Of a stretch of 48,280 bases of DNA, positions 17,718-26,590 are shown piece by piece. A program made the translations under genes and the position numbers. The number at the start of each line of letters is the position of its first letter. The stretch's first letter is position 1. The DNA is from Cohnella kolymensis (GTDB lineage: Bacteria > Bacillota > Bacilli > Paenibacillales > Paenibacillaceae). The notes under the pieces are model-generated. The model was not told where the DNA came from, did not search any database, and was given only the letters and a program-made list of their open reading frames with translations. The stretch is taken from the NCBI RefSeq assembly GCF_000829465.1, contig NZ_JXAL01000009.1:59-48338 (forward strand), in the 5' to 3' direction.

Positions 17718-18362
17718 ATGAAAATCAAGCAAACTGAATTTGTCATCAGCGCGGTCGGCCCGAGCCAATTTCCGGAGGATGGTTTACCGGAAGTGGCCCT
17801 CGCCGGCCGTTCCAATGTGGGTAAATCCTCGCTCATCAACAAGATGCTGCTGAGACGCAACTTAGCCCGAACCAGCTCGCAGCCGGGAAAAACGCAAACG
17901 CTTAATTATTACAAGATCAATGACGATCTTTACTTTGTAGACTTTCCGGGCTATGGCTACGCAAGAGTGTCCAAGACCGAGCGGCAAGCATGGGGCAAGA
18001 TGATCGAACAATACTTACGCGACCGTGATCCGCTTAAACTTGTGCTGCAGCTCGTGGACTTCAGGCACCCTCCGTCTGCAGAAGACCAGAAGATGTATCA
18101 ATGGCTTTCCCATTACGAGATTCCGATGTGTGTCGTGGCGACCAAGACGGATAAAGTATCCCGTTCGCAATGGCCCAAACATTCCAAAATCATACGCCAA
18201 ACCCTCGGCATGCCCGGTCACGTACCATTGATGCTGTTTTCATCGGAAACGGGACAGGGAAGAGACGAATTATGGAGCCTGATTGCGCAAGCGGCAGAAA
18301 TACCGTCTAACGACCCCTCTGAACCCCGCAACATCATGCAGGAAACAGAGGATAACGGGTAA
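17718..18362 (+). CDS. engB: Ribosome-assembly GTPase EngB (YsxC/YihA)
   Basis: A 214-residue TRAFAC GTPase needed for late assembly of the 50S subunit. The G1 motif GRSNVGKSS is at residues 29-37, G2 around [10 protein letters not shown]3 DFPGYGYA near 73-80, and G4 TKTDK near 142-146. All nucleotide-binding motifs are intact and length fits the family. The start ATG 17718 has GGGAG upstream. It lies behind lonA with an 18-base gap. The last 20 residues are an unconserved tail. Confidence 0.96.
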   Translation: MKIKQTEFVISAVGPSQFPEDGLPEVALAGRSNVGKSSLINKMLLRRNLARTSSQPGKTQTLNYYKINDDLYFVDFPGYGYARVSKTERQAWGKMIEQYLRDRDPLKLVLQLVDFRHPPSAEDQKMYQWLSHYEIPMCVVATKTDKVSRSQWPKHSKIIRQTLGMPGHVPLMLFSSETGQGRDELWSLIAQAAEIPSNDPSEPRNIMQETEDNG

Positions 18363-18454
18363 AAATCCGTCAGGATCGCGGGAGGCATCGTTTTTTGAAG
18401 GTTTTTTACGGAAAAATCACGGCTCGCTGTCAGGTAAGGGTGTTTGCATTCAAG

Positions 18455-18460
18455 TATAAT
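18455..18460 (+). promoter_or_regulatory. Probable promoter -10 element
   Basis: A perfect TATAAT lies 55 bp before the ATG at 18516. No good -35 is present at 16-18 bp, so the promoter may depend on an activator. The 150-bp gap after engB holds no other feature I can support. Confidence 0.4.
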
Positions 18461-18515
18461 AGGGTTAAGTAACAAAGTAAGATACTTTGCAAGAAAAGGG
18501 AATTGAGGAGATTTT

Positions 18516-19107
18516 ATGGCTCAACGGGTAGCCACGGAGTATGTCAATGCGAGCCTTACACTGACGGAAGCCGAAATGCCGCGATTGATTTCCCTTTGCG
18601 AGAACCAGCAGCTGAGACTGCCAAGGTCTGTTCTGGGATAACGGAAACCAGGAAGTCATGCTGGAGGATGAAAGCGGAGGAGAAGCGATCCGCTTGACCT
18701 TCGAAAGAATGAACGGACAATATCGCTGTTCGCTTACCTGCCGCGTCGTTCACCTTAAACTTACCGATACTTTACGCAAGCTCGTTGCCGGTTTCAAAGG
18801 CGATGCCGTAGTCAATCGGATTTATCCCGGGTTCACGATGGTTTATCACTATGTGAATGGCTCCGTTTCCCGGATCGTAGAAGCTAACGGCAATAATATC
18901 CGTACTGTATTCGAGCACAGAGATACGCTGGGACGGTTGGAAGCGCAATTCAACCTCTGTTCGGTTGAGGAAGAGATCCAGCGATTGCAGGGCTCCGTGA
19001 ATGAGCTGCTGGATATCCGTAACAAGACGAAAGATCCCCTGCACATTTCGGACATCGATCAGAGATTGAAATATCATAGCCGGACACTGTTTGCTCTGGA
19101 AGCTTGA
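18516..19107 (+). CDS. Conserved-looking hypothetical protein, frameshifted
   Basis: An AGGAG (18506-18510) and the ATG at 18516 begin a frame that reads well for 41 codons and then stops at 18639-18641. The coding pattern continues in the next frame (FWDNGNQEVMLEDESGG...) to the TGA at 19107. One extra base at about 18621-18633 explains this; without it the protein is about 196 residues. It is soluble, with a beta-rich first half (CSLTCRVVHLKL, RIYPGFTMVYHYVNGSV) and a helical end (VEEEIQRLQGSVNELLDIRNKT) that could form a coiled coil. I do not recognise a functional domain. It has its own -10 and terminator, so it is monocistronic. Confidence 0.7.
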
Positions 19108-19126
19108 GAACTTGATAACATGCACA

Positions 19127-19159
19127 AGGAGCCCCATTTATGCGGCTCTTTTCTTTTTT
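19127..19159 (+). terminator. Terminator of the hypothetical gene
   Basis: AGGAGCC (19127-19133) pairs with GGCTCTT (19144-19150), followed by a T-rich tail to about 19159. Confidence 0.8.
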
Positions 19160-19170
19160 CGGAAATATCG

Positions 19171-19271
19171 CACTTTCGCCGTCTTTTGCGCATATTTTGG
19201 GACAGAGCTTGCTTTTCGAATTCCAGGTTTGGAATGCCTCTTGGAGCCAGGCGGGGCAAGGGCGAAAAGTG
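19171..19271. repeat. Wide inverted repeat between hypothetical gene and speD
   Basis: CACTTTCGCC (about 19171-19180) is matched by GGCGAAAAGTG (about 19261-19271), with one extra base in the right arm. A small hairpin (ATTCC/GGAAT) lies between them. No promoter or gene is evident, so I mark it only as structured sequence. Confidence 0.35.
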
Positions 19272-19296
19272 AAAAAATTCTTCCTAAAAAAAACTG

Positions 19297-19325
19297 TTGC
19301 ATTTACACCGAATAGATGGTATTTT
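19297..19325 (+). promoter_or_regulatory. Possible promoter of speD
   Basis: TTGCAT (19297-19302) and TATTTT (19320-19325) are 17 bases apart, with TGG before the -10 as an extended element. It would start transcription near 19332, just before the structured leader. A TTGACA at 19334 has no matching -10. Confidence 0.4.
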
Positions 19326-19345
19326 TAGATTCGTTGACAACACAA

Positions 19346-19451
19346 TAGGAACCAGGATTCACTCAAGGAATGCGGTGTGAGAGCAGATTCCCTCCAAGTG
19401 AATGACGTAGGTCCTAGCGGATGAAATCAGTAACACATTTTATTCCTAGGA
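19346..19451 (+). promoter_or_regulatory. Structured leader RNA of speD, candidate riboswitch
   Basis: Three nested helices fit with almost no unpaired closing bases. P1: TAGGAACC (19346-19353, one bulged A) with GGTCCTA (19410-19416). P2: ATTCACT (19357-19363) with AGTGAAT (19397-19403). P3: GGAAT (19367-19371) with ATTCC (19387-19391), closing a 15-base purine-rich loop. The 3' strand of P1 can alternatively pair with TAGGA at 19447-19451, which is the start of the speD ribosome binding region. P1 and this pairing exclude each other, the logic of a translational switch. I cannot assign it to a known class. Confidence 0.55.
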
Positions 19452-19466
19452 AGGGGGAACCGAAAG

Positions 19467-19865
19467 ATGGAATATTCAACTTTCGGACGGCACGTTGCGG
19501 TTGATACATGGGGAGGCAACATCGATCTCTTGAACAGCGCAGAACTTCTTCAATCGCACATGGTGGAGGCAGCCGAAGCATGCGGCGCAACCGTTCTCTC
19601 GGTTCAATCCAAACAATTCGAGCCCCAGGGCGCAACTGTATTGGTACTGCTGTCGGAGAGTCACATCTCCATTCACACGTATCCTGAGAAGGGTTTTGCT
19701 GCTATTGATTGTTATACTTGCGGCGAAACGGTTGATCCTCAGGCTGCAATCGACTACTTAGTAAACGTTCTGAAACCGGAAAAAACCTATGCGAAGAAAT
19801 TGATCCGCGGCGTCGGCGAAATGCAAGTGGTAGAGCCGTCAATGAAGCAGGTCGAGCTCGTTTAA
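19467..19865 (+). CDS. speD: S-adenosylmethionine decarboxylase proenzyme
   Basis: This 132-residue bacterial SpeD/SpeH makes decarboxylated SAM, the aminopropyl donor for spermidine. The proenzyme cleaves itself between Glu64 and Ser65 (LLSES-HISIHTYPE), turning Ser65 into the pyruvoyl cofactor; His70 and the cysteine of DCYTCGE near residue 82-85 are the processing and catalytic residues. Length and N-terminus match the class 1B family. The ATG at 19467 follows AGGAAGGGGG. No spermidine synthase is adjacent, unlike many genomes. The gene is monocistronic, with a structured leader of about 130 bases and its own terminator. Confidence 0.95.
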   Translation: MEYSTFGRHVAVDTWGGNIDLLNSAELLQSHMVEAAEACGATVLSVQSKQFEPQGATVLVLLSESHISIHTYPEKGFAAIDCYTCGETVDPQAAIDYLVNVLKPEKTYAKKLIRGVGEMQVVEPSMKQVELV

Positions 19866-19879
19866 TAACTGCTTAAGTC

Positions 19880-19912
19880 AAACCCATGAGGCCGCGGCCC
19901 CATGGGTTTTTC
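19880..19912 (+). terminator. Terminator of speD
   Basis: AACCCATG (19881-19888) pairs with CATGGGTT (19901-19908), and the inner GGCC bases extend the stem; a T-run follows to 19911. Confidence 0.85.
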
Positions 19913-20039
19913 AATACACCCTCCGCGGACAAGCAAAAAGTGGAATAGACCGGCTGCATGTCGACGACAATAGAATAAAAGCTCGGCTTCTTCCGGTCAA
20001 AAAGTGTTCATAATTGGAAAGAACGAGCCTGTGGAACTA

Positions 20040-20048
20040 TGATATAAT
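20040..20048 (+). promoter_or_regulatory. Extended -10 promoter of the hem operon
   Basis: TG-A-TATAAT at 20040-20048 is a perfect extended -10, about 52 bp before hemA. The -35 at the normal spacing is weak. Confidence 0.6.
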
Positions 20049-20099
20049 ATTCTTTGATTAACAGGATCGGCTATCGGCTCCCTCAAGAAAGGCAGGTGA

Positions 20100-21518
20100 A
20101 TGCTCGTGCAAATGATCGTCGTAGGATTGAACTATCGTACCGCCCCCGTGGAGATTCGCGAACGGTTCGCGCTGGCGGAACAGCAACTGCCTCTAGCGCT
20201 TGAGGCGCTGAAGCAGACTACGGGCATTCTCGAGGGAGTAATCGTGGCCACCTGTAACCGGACGGAGTTATATGCCGTCGTCGATCGGCGGCATTTATGC
20301 GGACATTACATCCGCGCTTTCATGGAGCAATGGTTCCAGGTACCTCGCGCGCAATTTAACCCTTACCTATATATGCATGAAGATGACCAGGCCGTTGAAC
20401 ATTTGTTCCGGGTAGCCTGCGGCCTGGATTCCATGGTCATCGGTGAAACGCAAATTCTCGGTCAAGTCCGAGATGCGTTCTTGCTGGCCCAGGAGCACCA
20501 AGCAACGGGAACTTTGTTTAACCGTCTTTTCAAACAAGCTGTCACGGTCGCCAAGCGTGCTCATTCCGAGACGTCGATCGGCGAGAGCGCCGTTTCGGTC
20601 AGTTATGCGGCAGTCGAATTGGGCAAGCGTATATTCGGCCGCTTTGACGATAAGAAGGTCATGATCGTAGGTGCCGGCAAAATGAGCGAATTAACGGCTC
20701 AGCATTTGCACAGCAACGGTGCCAAAGAAATGTTCGTCGTCAATCGGACCTTGGAGCGGGCGCAGGAGCTGGCGCACAAGTTTCAGGGAAACGCGATGGC
20801 GATGGAAGATGCGGTGCAGCGTCTGCATGACGCGGACATCGTCATCAGCAGTACAGGCGCGCAGCGTTTCGTACTTACACGGGAGCAGATCGAATCTGCG
20901 ATGTCCGGGCGGAAGAATCGGCCGATGTTCTTGATTGACATTGCGGTGCCGCGTGACATCGATCCTTCCAGCAGCGACATTCCGAACGTCTTCCTCTATG
21001 ACATCGATGACCTGGAAGGCGTAGTCGAGACCAATATCGCCAAAAGGCGCAAAGAAGCCGCGATTATCGAAGAGATGATTGCCGAAGAGCAGGAAGCGTA
21101 TCGCAGCTGGTATGCTACACTGGGTGTCAGTCCGCTCATCCGCGCACTTCAGGAGAAAGCGGCCGGCATTCAGGAGCAAACGCTGGAAAGCCTGCTCCGC
21201 AAACTGCCGGAGCTTGATGATCGGCAAGTTAAAGTCATTCGCAAATTAACGAAGAGTATTGTCAATCAAGTCATACACGATCCCATTTTGCGCATTAAAG
21301 AGCTGGCCGCGGACAAGCGGAGCGACGAAGCTTTGAAGCTTTTCGTTCAGCTGTTCGATTTGGATGAGCAGGTCGCCGAGCTGAAAGCCGAGGAGAAGGC
21401 GGAAGCGATGTCCCGCAAGGATGCCGCTGTTGCTGCCGCTGCTGCTGCAGGTAAGAGCCCGGACGCGACGCTGGATGTCGACAGCCTCCTTTCCAAGCTT
21501 GCCGGCGCACTCAGATAA
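20100..21518 (+). CDS. hemA: Glutamyl-tRNA reductase
   Basis: HemA reduces glutamyl-tRNA to glutamate-1-semialdehyde with NADPH, the first committed step of C5-pathway heme synthesis. The 472-residue protein has the catalytic Cys52 in TCNRTE, the conserved FRVACGLDSMVIGETQILGQVR block near residues 100-120, and the NADPH site GAGKMSE near 195. The C-terminal dimerisation domain follows, then an alanine-rich tail. The N-terminus has two possible starts, ATG 20100 and ATG 20112; the AAAGG at 20086-20090 favours 20100. It leads a seven-gene operon for heme and siroheme. Confidence 0.96.
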   Translation: MLVQMIVVGLNYRTAPVEIRERFALAEQQLPLALEALKQTTGILEGVIVATCNRTELYAVVDRRHLCGHYIRAFMEQWFQVPRAQFNPYLYMHEDDQAVEHLFRVACGLDSMVIGETQILGQVRDAFLLAQEHQATGTLFNRLFKQAVTVAKRAHSETSIGESAVSVSYAAVELGKRIFGRFDDKKVMIVGAGKMSELTAQHLHSNGAKEMFVVNRTLERAQELAHKFQGNAMAMEDAVQRLHDADIVISSTGAQRFVLTREQIESAMSGRKNRPMFLIDIAVPRDIDPSSSDIPNVFLYDIDDLEGVVETNIAKRRKEAAIIEEMIAEEQEAYRSWYATLGVSPLIRALQEKAAGIQEQTLESLLRKLPELDDRQVKVIRKLTKSIVNQVIHDPILRIKELAADKRSDEALKLFVQLFDLDEQVAELKAEEKAEAMSRKDAAVAAAAAAGKSPDATLDVDSLLSKLAGALR

Positions 21519-21546
21519 AGCAAGGGATACGGGAGGCGATGCCCCC

Positions 21547-22368
21547 ATGGTAACGCAAGATTGGCTGTCCGATGCCGTACTGTATATATACGCCCTGAGC
21601 CTGCTGTTCTTTGTGTCCGACGCCGCTTCCGGCAACCGGAGCGCCCGAAGAGTAGGAACAGGGCTCCTTGTTTTTGTTTGGGTATTGCAAACGGGTTTTT
21701 TGCTGATGATTCTGGTCGAGCACTTTTCCGTGCCTACCATGAATTTGAGAGAGTATCTGTTTTTCGTGTCTTGGCTGCTCGTGTCGGTCTCCTTCATTCT
21801 GAATCGATGGATAAGGGCCGAGCTTCTCGTTCTGCTGGTTAATGTGGTCGGATTCGCCATCCTGGCGTTGAATCTGCTTCAGCGGCCAAAGCACGAGATG
21901 GCCCTGGCACCTTGGGAAGTTGCCCGCCGGCTGCTCGTCATCCACATCAGCTTGATCACCATAGCATTTGCCATATTGACGATCGCGGCTCTCTTGGGCG
22001 GCATGTATCTTTTTCTTCATTCGCGGCTGAAAAGCAAGAAATGGTCGCACATCATGAGCCGAATGCCCAGTCTGGAGATTATCGATCGTTATGCTTTTCG
22101 GGCCGGATTGATCGGAGTGCCTCTGCTGCTGCTTTCATTGTCGACGGGCGTCGCCGCGCTGTTGATGGACGGCAGCTCAGCGCACTTGTGGGACGAGAAG
22201 GTGCTGCTTTCCGCGGCGGCCGGAGTGGTGTATGTCGTCTATTTATTTCGTAAAGCGGTGTCTCAAGACAACGGAGCAAGGCTGGCACGCTTGAATTTGC
22301 TCAGCTATGCTTTGCTGATCCTCGGCTTCTTTATGAATTCATTATCTTCCTTTCATCGCTGGCTGTAG
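21547..22368 (+). CDS. hemX: HemX, CcsA-type membrane protein
   Basis: A 273-residue integral membrane protein with about eight hydrophobic segments, related to the CcsA/CcmC cytochrome c assembly family. In Bacillus, HemX sits between hemA and hemC and lowers the level of glutamyl-tRNA reductase; the position here is the same. The ATG at 21547 is preceded by GGGAGG at 21531-21536, giving a 10-base spacing and a short gap after hemA. A conserved histidine-containing segment (RRLLVIHISLITIAFAIL) is near residue 130. The WWD-type heme-handling motif of true CcsA proteins is not evident, so a regulatory role is more likely than heme export. Confidence 0.9.
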   Translation: MVTQDWLSDAVLYIYALSLLFFVSDAASGNRSARRVGTGLLVFVWVLQTGFLLMILVEHFSVPTMNLREYLFFVSWLLVSVSFILNRWIRAELLVLLVNVVGFAILALNLLQRPKHEMALAPWEVARRLLVIHISLITIAFAILTIAALLGGMYLFLHSRLKSKKWSHIMSRMPSLEIIDRYAFRAGLIGVPLLLLSLSTGVAALLMDGSSAHLWDEKVLLSAAAGVVYVVYLFRKAVSQDNGARLARLNLLSYALLILGFFMNSLSSFHRWL

Positions 22369-22410
22369 AATTCAGAGGTCCGCGATCGAATCGAGAGGAG
22401 TCGATGACCG

Positions 22411-23064
22411 TTGTCACGATGGTATCCGTTAATGCTTAATCTTGAAGGGCGGCGTTGTGTTGTCATCGGCGGCGGTTCGGTGGCGGAACGCAAAATATCA
22501 GGTCTCCTGGAAGCCGGCGCGGCCGTTTCGGTCTTCAGCCTCGGCTTGACGGAGCATCTGCGGGAGTTGGTGCACGCGGGTAAGATCGAATGGGCCAAGC
22601 GGCCGATGCAGGATGAGGACCTGGATGGTGCTGCACTTGTCTTTGCCGCTACGGACCGGCAGGACATTAACGCTCAAGCCGCACAGGCGGCAAGGGCAAG
22701 GGGCATTCATGCGAATGTCGCGGATGACGGAGCGGGCGGCGACTTTATCGTGCCTGCGGTTCTCCGCCGCGGCGATTTGATTGTGACCGCGAGCACCTCC
22801 GGTGCTGCGCCCGCTCTCGCTGCACGCGTCGTGAATGAGATGGCTGTCAGGTATGGCCCGGAGTATGCCGAGTATGTCAAAGTTTTGGAGACCGTCCGAT
22901 CTATCGTCAAATCGGAAGTGGAAGATTCCTCCGAGAGGCGGAAGCTGCTGAATGCGGCGGTTACCGAAGACGCATTGGAAGAATGGCGGTCGGCATCCTG
23001 GCTGCAGGATAAAGGAAAGCTTGTGGAACGACTGAGGCAGAGAGCAAATTACACGAGGGGATAG
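22411..23064 (+). CDS. Precorrin-2 dehydrogenase (SirC/Met8-type)
   Basis: A 217-residue NAD-dependent enzyme that oxidises precorrin-2 to sirohydrochlorin, with possible ferrochelatase activity as in Met8. The N-terminal Rossmann fold has [21 protein letters not shown] near residues 16-36; [10 protein letters not shown] and the [13 protein letters not shown] segment that closes the active site follow. The start is probably TTG at 22411, 10 bases after GAGAGGAG, because the family N-terminus ([12 protein letters not shown]) lies in this frame; the ATG at 22404 is in another frame and opens only 11 codons. With CobA two genes downstream it makes siroheme from uroporphyrinogen III. Confidence 0.93.
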   Translation: MSRWYPLMLNLEGRRCVVIGGGSVAERKISGLLEAGAAVSVFSLGLTEHLRELVHAGKIEWAKRPMQDEDLDGAALVFAATDRQDINAQAAQAARARGIHANVADDGAGGDFIVPAVLRRGDLIVTASTSGAAPALAARVVNEMAVRYGPEYAEYVKVLETVRSIVKSEVEDSSERRKLLNAAVTEDALEEWRSASWLQDKGKLVERLRQRANYTRG

Positions 23065-23071
23065 AGAGAAT

Positions 23072-24010
23072 ATGCGCACAATCATCGTCGGCAGCCGGCA
23101 GAGCTCGCTTGCATTAACACAAACGAATCAGACGATAGAACTGATGCGGCAAATATGCCGTGATGCGGGATTGGACTATCAGTTCGAAGTGAAACCGATC
23201 GTCACGCGCGGAGACCGGATCCTGGACGTCACTCTCTCCAAAGTCGGAGGCAAAGGCCTGTTCGTCAAAGAAATCGAACAAGCGCTGCTTGATAAAGAGA
23301 TTGATTTGGCGATACATAGCATGAAGGATATGCCCTTTGAGCTGCCGGAAGGGTTGACGATCGGTGCTGTGCCGAAGAGGGAGGATCCCCGCGACTGCCT
23401 GATCTCTTCCGATGCAGCGGGTTTGCAGGAACTTCCTCAAGGTGCCAAGGTCGGCACAAGCAGCCTGCGCCGTGCGGCGCAGCTCCAGGCGGCTCGACCG
23501 GACCTGCGGATAGAGTCCATTCGCGGCAATATCGATACGCGGCTTCGCAAGCTTTCCGACGAAGGATTCGATGCCATTCTTCTGGCGGCGGCCGGTCTGC
23601 ACAGGATGGGCTGGAAAGACCGGATCACTTCATACCTTTCCCCTGACGATTGTTTGCCGGCCGTCGGACAAGGAGCTTTGGCGGTGGAGTGCCGGATCGA
23701 TGATGAAGAGGTGATGGCACTGCTTTCTCGCCTCAATGATCCGGTTACGGCACGTACGGTTGCAGCCGAACGGCGCCTGCTGGGGTTGTTGAACGGCGGC
23801 TGCCAGGTGCCGATCGGCGCCTATGCGCAAGCGCAGTCCGCTGAACCTGATGCGCCATTGACACTAACAGGCATGGTTGCTTCGCCGGACGGATTCCGGC
23901 TGCTCAGAGAATCCGTTACCGGGAACGATCCGGAGCAGGTAGGCTTCGATGTGGCGCAAGCACTGCTGCTAAGAGGAGCGGACCAAATCCTGGCCGAATC
24001 GAGGGAATAA
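23072..24010 (+). CDS. hemC: Porphobilinogen deaminase (hydroxymethylbilane synthase)
   Basis: HemC links four porphobilinogen molecules into hydroxymethylbilane. The 312-residue protein has the cofactor-carrying Cys244 in GGCQVPIGA, which holds the dipyrromethane primer, the aspartate in the DLAIHSMKD motif (residues 78-86) and the conserved arginines of [10 protein letters not shown] and [11 protein letters not shown]. The ATG at 23072 lies eight bases after the previous stop, with GGGGATAGAGAG as the ribosome binding region. No defects are visible. Confidence 0.97.
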   Translation: MRTIIVGSRQSSLALTQTNQTIELMRQICRDAGLDYQFEVKPIVTRGDRILDVTLSKVGGKGLFVKEIEQALLDKEIDLAIHSMKDMPFELPEGLTIGAVPKREDPRDCLISSDAAGLQELPQGAKVGTSSLRRAAQLQAARPDLRIESIRGNIDTRLRKLSDEGFDAILLAAAGLHRMGWKDRITSYLSPDDCLPAVGQGALAVECRIDDEEVMALLSRLNDPVTARTVAAERRLLGLLNGGCQVPIGAYAQAQSAEPDAPLTLTGMVASPDGFRLLRESVTGNDPEQVGFDVAQALLLRGADQILAESRE

Positions 24011-24014
24011 GCCG

Positions 24015-25565
24015 ATGTCAAAAGGTAAAGTATATCTGGTCGGCGCGGGGCCGGGTGACCCCAAGCTGATTACGGTGCGCGGATTGGAAGCCTTGCAGCG
24101 CTCGGATGTCGTCGTGTTCGACCGGCTGGCGGGTCCGCAGCTGCTGAATCATGCGCGGCCGGACGCGGAACGCATCTATGTCGGCAAACTTCCGGACCGT
24201 CACACGATGAAGCAGGAAGATATCAACCAACTGCTGGTGGATCTCGCGCTGCAGGGCAGAACCGTCACCCGTTTGAAAGGCGGGGACCCTACCGTATTCG
24301 GCAGGGTAGGGGAAGAAGCCGATCTGCTCAGGCGGAACGACATTTCCTATGAGATTATTCCAGGCATCACTTCAGCAATTTCCGTTCCGGCTTATGCGGG
24401 AATTCCCGTTACACACCGGGATTTGGCATCCTCCTTTTCCGTCATTACCGGCCATGAAAGCCCCGATAAGCTGGACCGTTCCATTCAATGGGACAAGGTA
24501 ACGAATGCGACGGGCACTCTCGTGTTTTTGATGGGTGTGTCCAAAATCGGATATATCAGCGAACAGTTAATGAAGCACGGACGAGCGCCCGCAACTCCGG
24601 TAGCTCTTGTGCAATGGGGGACACGCGCGGAGCAGAAAACCCTGGTAGGAACGCTCCGGGACATTGAACGGAAAGTCAAGGAAGCGGATTTTCAGCCTCC
24701 GGCCGTCATTATCGTCGGCGAGGTCGTGCGGCAGCGCGAAACTCTCGCTTGGGTTGAGGACAGGCCTTTATTCGGGCAAAGGGTGCTGGTTACCCGGGCA
24801 CGATCGCAAGCGAGCGAGCTGGCCGCCAAAATCGACGAGTTAGGCGGAGAGCCGTACGAGTTTCCCGTCATCGAGACGAGAGCTCCGAAGGCGTCAGCAA
24901 CGATTAATGCCATTCGCAAGGCGCTCGCTGACGCGGAAGCATACGATTGGGTCATGCTGACAAGCGTCAACGGAGTGGAATTCTTTTTTCACTGGCTGGA
25001 TCGTTTCAGCATCGATATCCGGCGCTTCCACAAGGCCAAATTCGTGGCTGTGGGGCCGAAAACCTCTGCTGCGCTTGCTGCGCGCGGGATTCTGGCGGAT
25101 TTACTGCCTGAGAATTTTCGCGCGGAAGGCATGCTGGACCGTTTGGACGGCTTGGTGAAGCCCGGCCAGAAGGCGCTGCTGCCAAGGGGCGACCTGGCCC
25201 GCGAGCTGCTGCCGAACGAACTGAAGGCCATGGGTGCCGAGCCTGTGGAAATCGATGTCTATGAAACGGTTTTCGCTGCTCCTCAGGACCTCTGGCTTCC
25301 TGAAATGATAGCAAACGGTGAAATTCATTTCATTACTTTTACAAGCTCCTCCACCGTTCATAATTTACTACAGGCGCTGCGACAGCTGGGGATTGAAGAC
25401 CCTGCCGCAGCATTGCAAAATATCGAAATTGCTTGTATCGGCCCGATCACGGCCAGAACCGCCGAACAGAACGGCTTGCACGTCACCGTCGTTCCCGAGG
25501 ATTCAACGATAGACGGACTTGTGCAGGCATTGGCGGATAGAAGAAGGATATTGAAGGGAGAGTAA
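24015..25565 (+). CDS. cobA-hemD: Fused uroporphyrinogen-III methyltransferase/synthase
   Basis: A 516-residue fusion. Residues 1-245 are a SUMT methyltransferase (CobA): VYLVGAGPGDPKLITVRG at the N-terminus, RLKGGDPTVFGRVGEE near 85-100 and PGITSAISVPAYAGIPVTHRD near 115-135. Residues 255-516 are uroporphyrinogen-III synthase (HemD): VLVTRARSQASELAAKI at the start, MLTSVNGVEFF, and TFTSSSTVHNL near the end. One chain thus cyclises hydroxymethylbilane to uroporphyrinogen III and methylates it twice to precorrin-2 for siroheme. The gene begins four bases after hemC and ends five bases before hemB. Confidence 0.96.
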   Translation: MSKGKVYLVGAGPGDPKLITVRGLEALQRSDVVVFDRLAGPQLLNHARPDAERIYVGKLPDRHTMKQEDINQLLVDLALQGRTVTRLKGGDPTVFGRVGEEADLLRRNDISYEIIPGITSAISVPAYAGIPVTHRDLASSFSVITGHESPDKLDRSIQWDKVTNATGTLVFLMGVSKIGYISEQLMKHGRAPATPVALVQWGTRAEQKTLVGTLRDIERKVKEADFQPPAVIIVGEVVRQRETLAWVEDRPLFGQRVLVTRARSQASELAAKIDELGGEPYEFPVIETRAPKASATINAIRKALADAEAYDWVMLTSVNGVEFFFHWLDRFSIDIRRFHKAKFVAVGPKTSAALAARGILADLLPENFRAEGMLDRLDGLVKPGQKALLPRGDLARELLPNELKAMGAEPVEIDVYETVFAAPQDLWLPEMIANGEIHFITFTSSSTVHNLLQALRQLGIEDPAAALQNIEIACIGPITARTAEQNGLHVTVVPEDSTIDGLVQALADRRRILKGE

Positions 25566-25571
25566 TTGACA

Positions 25572-26561
25572 ATGGCTTATCCTTTAGTAAGACATCGCAG
25601 ATTGCGCAACTCCGCTGGACTGCGAAGCATGGTGAGAGAAACAAGCGTCGAGGTTAATGACTTCATAGCGCCTATTTTCGTGACCGAAGGCAATGGCATC
25701 AAAGAAGAGATCAGCTCTATGCCGGGTGTCTATCATTGGTCGCTTGACAACATGGAAGAAGAAATCAACGAAATGGTGTCGCTCGGTATACAATCCGTTC
25801 TCGTGTTCGGCGTACCTTCCGAGAAGGATGCTGTCGGCAGTTCCGCTTACGATGAGAATGGAATTGTTCAGAAGGCGATTCGGCGGATCAAATCACTGTA
25901 TCCCGATCTGGTTGTCGTGGCCGACACTTGCTTGTGCCAGTTCACGGACCACGGTCATTGCGGGGTCGTTCATACGACTGAATGCGGAGCGGACATCGAC
26001 AACGACGAGTCTTTGGCTCTTCTTGTGAAAACTGCCGTGTCGCAAGCTAAAGCGGGGGCGGATATCATCGCGCCTTCCAACATGATGGACGGTTTCGTGG
26101 CGGCCATCCGCGAAGGCTTGGACGAAGCGGGATACAAACATATTCCGATCATGTCCTATTCGGTCAAATATTCCTCGGCGTATTACGGTCCTTTCCGCGA
26201 AGCCGCCCATTCCTCGCCGCAGTTCGGCGATCGCAAAACCTATCAGATGGATCCGGCCAATTCGCGTGAAGCGCTCCGTGAAGCCGAGTCGGATATTGCG
26301 GAAGGCGCCGATTTCCTGATGGTCAAGCCCGGGCTGGCTTACCTGGATGTCGTGAGGATGCTCAGAGACCGCTATAATTTGCCTTTGGTGGTATACAACG
26401 TGAGCGCGGAATACTCGATGGTCAAAGCGGCGGCCATGCAAGGATGGATCGACGAGCGGGCAATCGTCATGGAAACGCTGCTCGGCATGAAGCGTGCGGG
26501 TGCGGATCTGATCATCACCTACCACGCCAAGGATGCCGCTCGCTGGCTGCAGCAGGGCTGA
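25572..26561 (+). CDS. hemB: Delta-aminolevulinic acid dehydratase
   Basis: HemB condenses two 5-aminolevulinate molecules to porphobilinogen. The 329-residue TIM barrel shows the zinc-type metal site [14 protein letters not shown] (cysteines spaced as in zinc enzymes, rather than the aspartates of magnesium forms), and the two active-site lysines in the YSVKYSS and MVKPGLAY segments, with QMDPAN between them. The ATG at 25572 is preferred over TTG 25566 because of GGGAG at 25556-25560 and because family members begin near this point. It is tightly packed between cobA-hemD and hemL. Confidence 0.96.
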   Translation: MAYPLVRHRRLRNSAGLRSMVRETSVEVNDFIAPIFVTEGNGIKEEISSMPGVYHWSLDNMEEEINEMVSLGIQSVLVFGVPSEKDAVGSSAYDENGIVQKAIRRIKSLYPDLVVVADTCLCQFTDHGHCGVVHTTECGADIDNDESLALLVKTAVSQAKAGADIIAPSNMMDGFVAAIREGLDEAGYKHIPIMSYSVKYSSAYYGPFREAAHSSPQFGDRKTYQMDPANSREALREAESDIAEGADFLMVKPGLAYLDVVRMLRDRYNLPLVVYNVSAEYSMVKAAAMQGWIDERAIVMETLLGMKRAGADLIITYHAKDAARWLQQG

Positions 26562-26590
26562 TTTTTCCAATCCCAATTTATAGGATGTGA

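Noticed and set aside
22404..22439. 11-codon leader peptide (ATG 22404) before the precorrin-2 dehydrogenase
   Set aside because: Too short and no attenuator structure or regulatory codons are visible; it is more likely accidental overlap.
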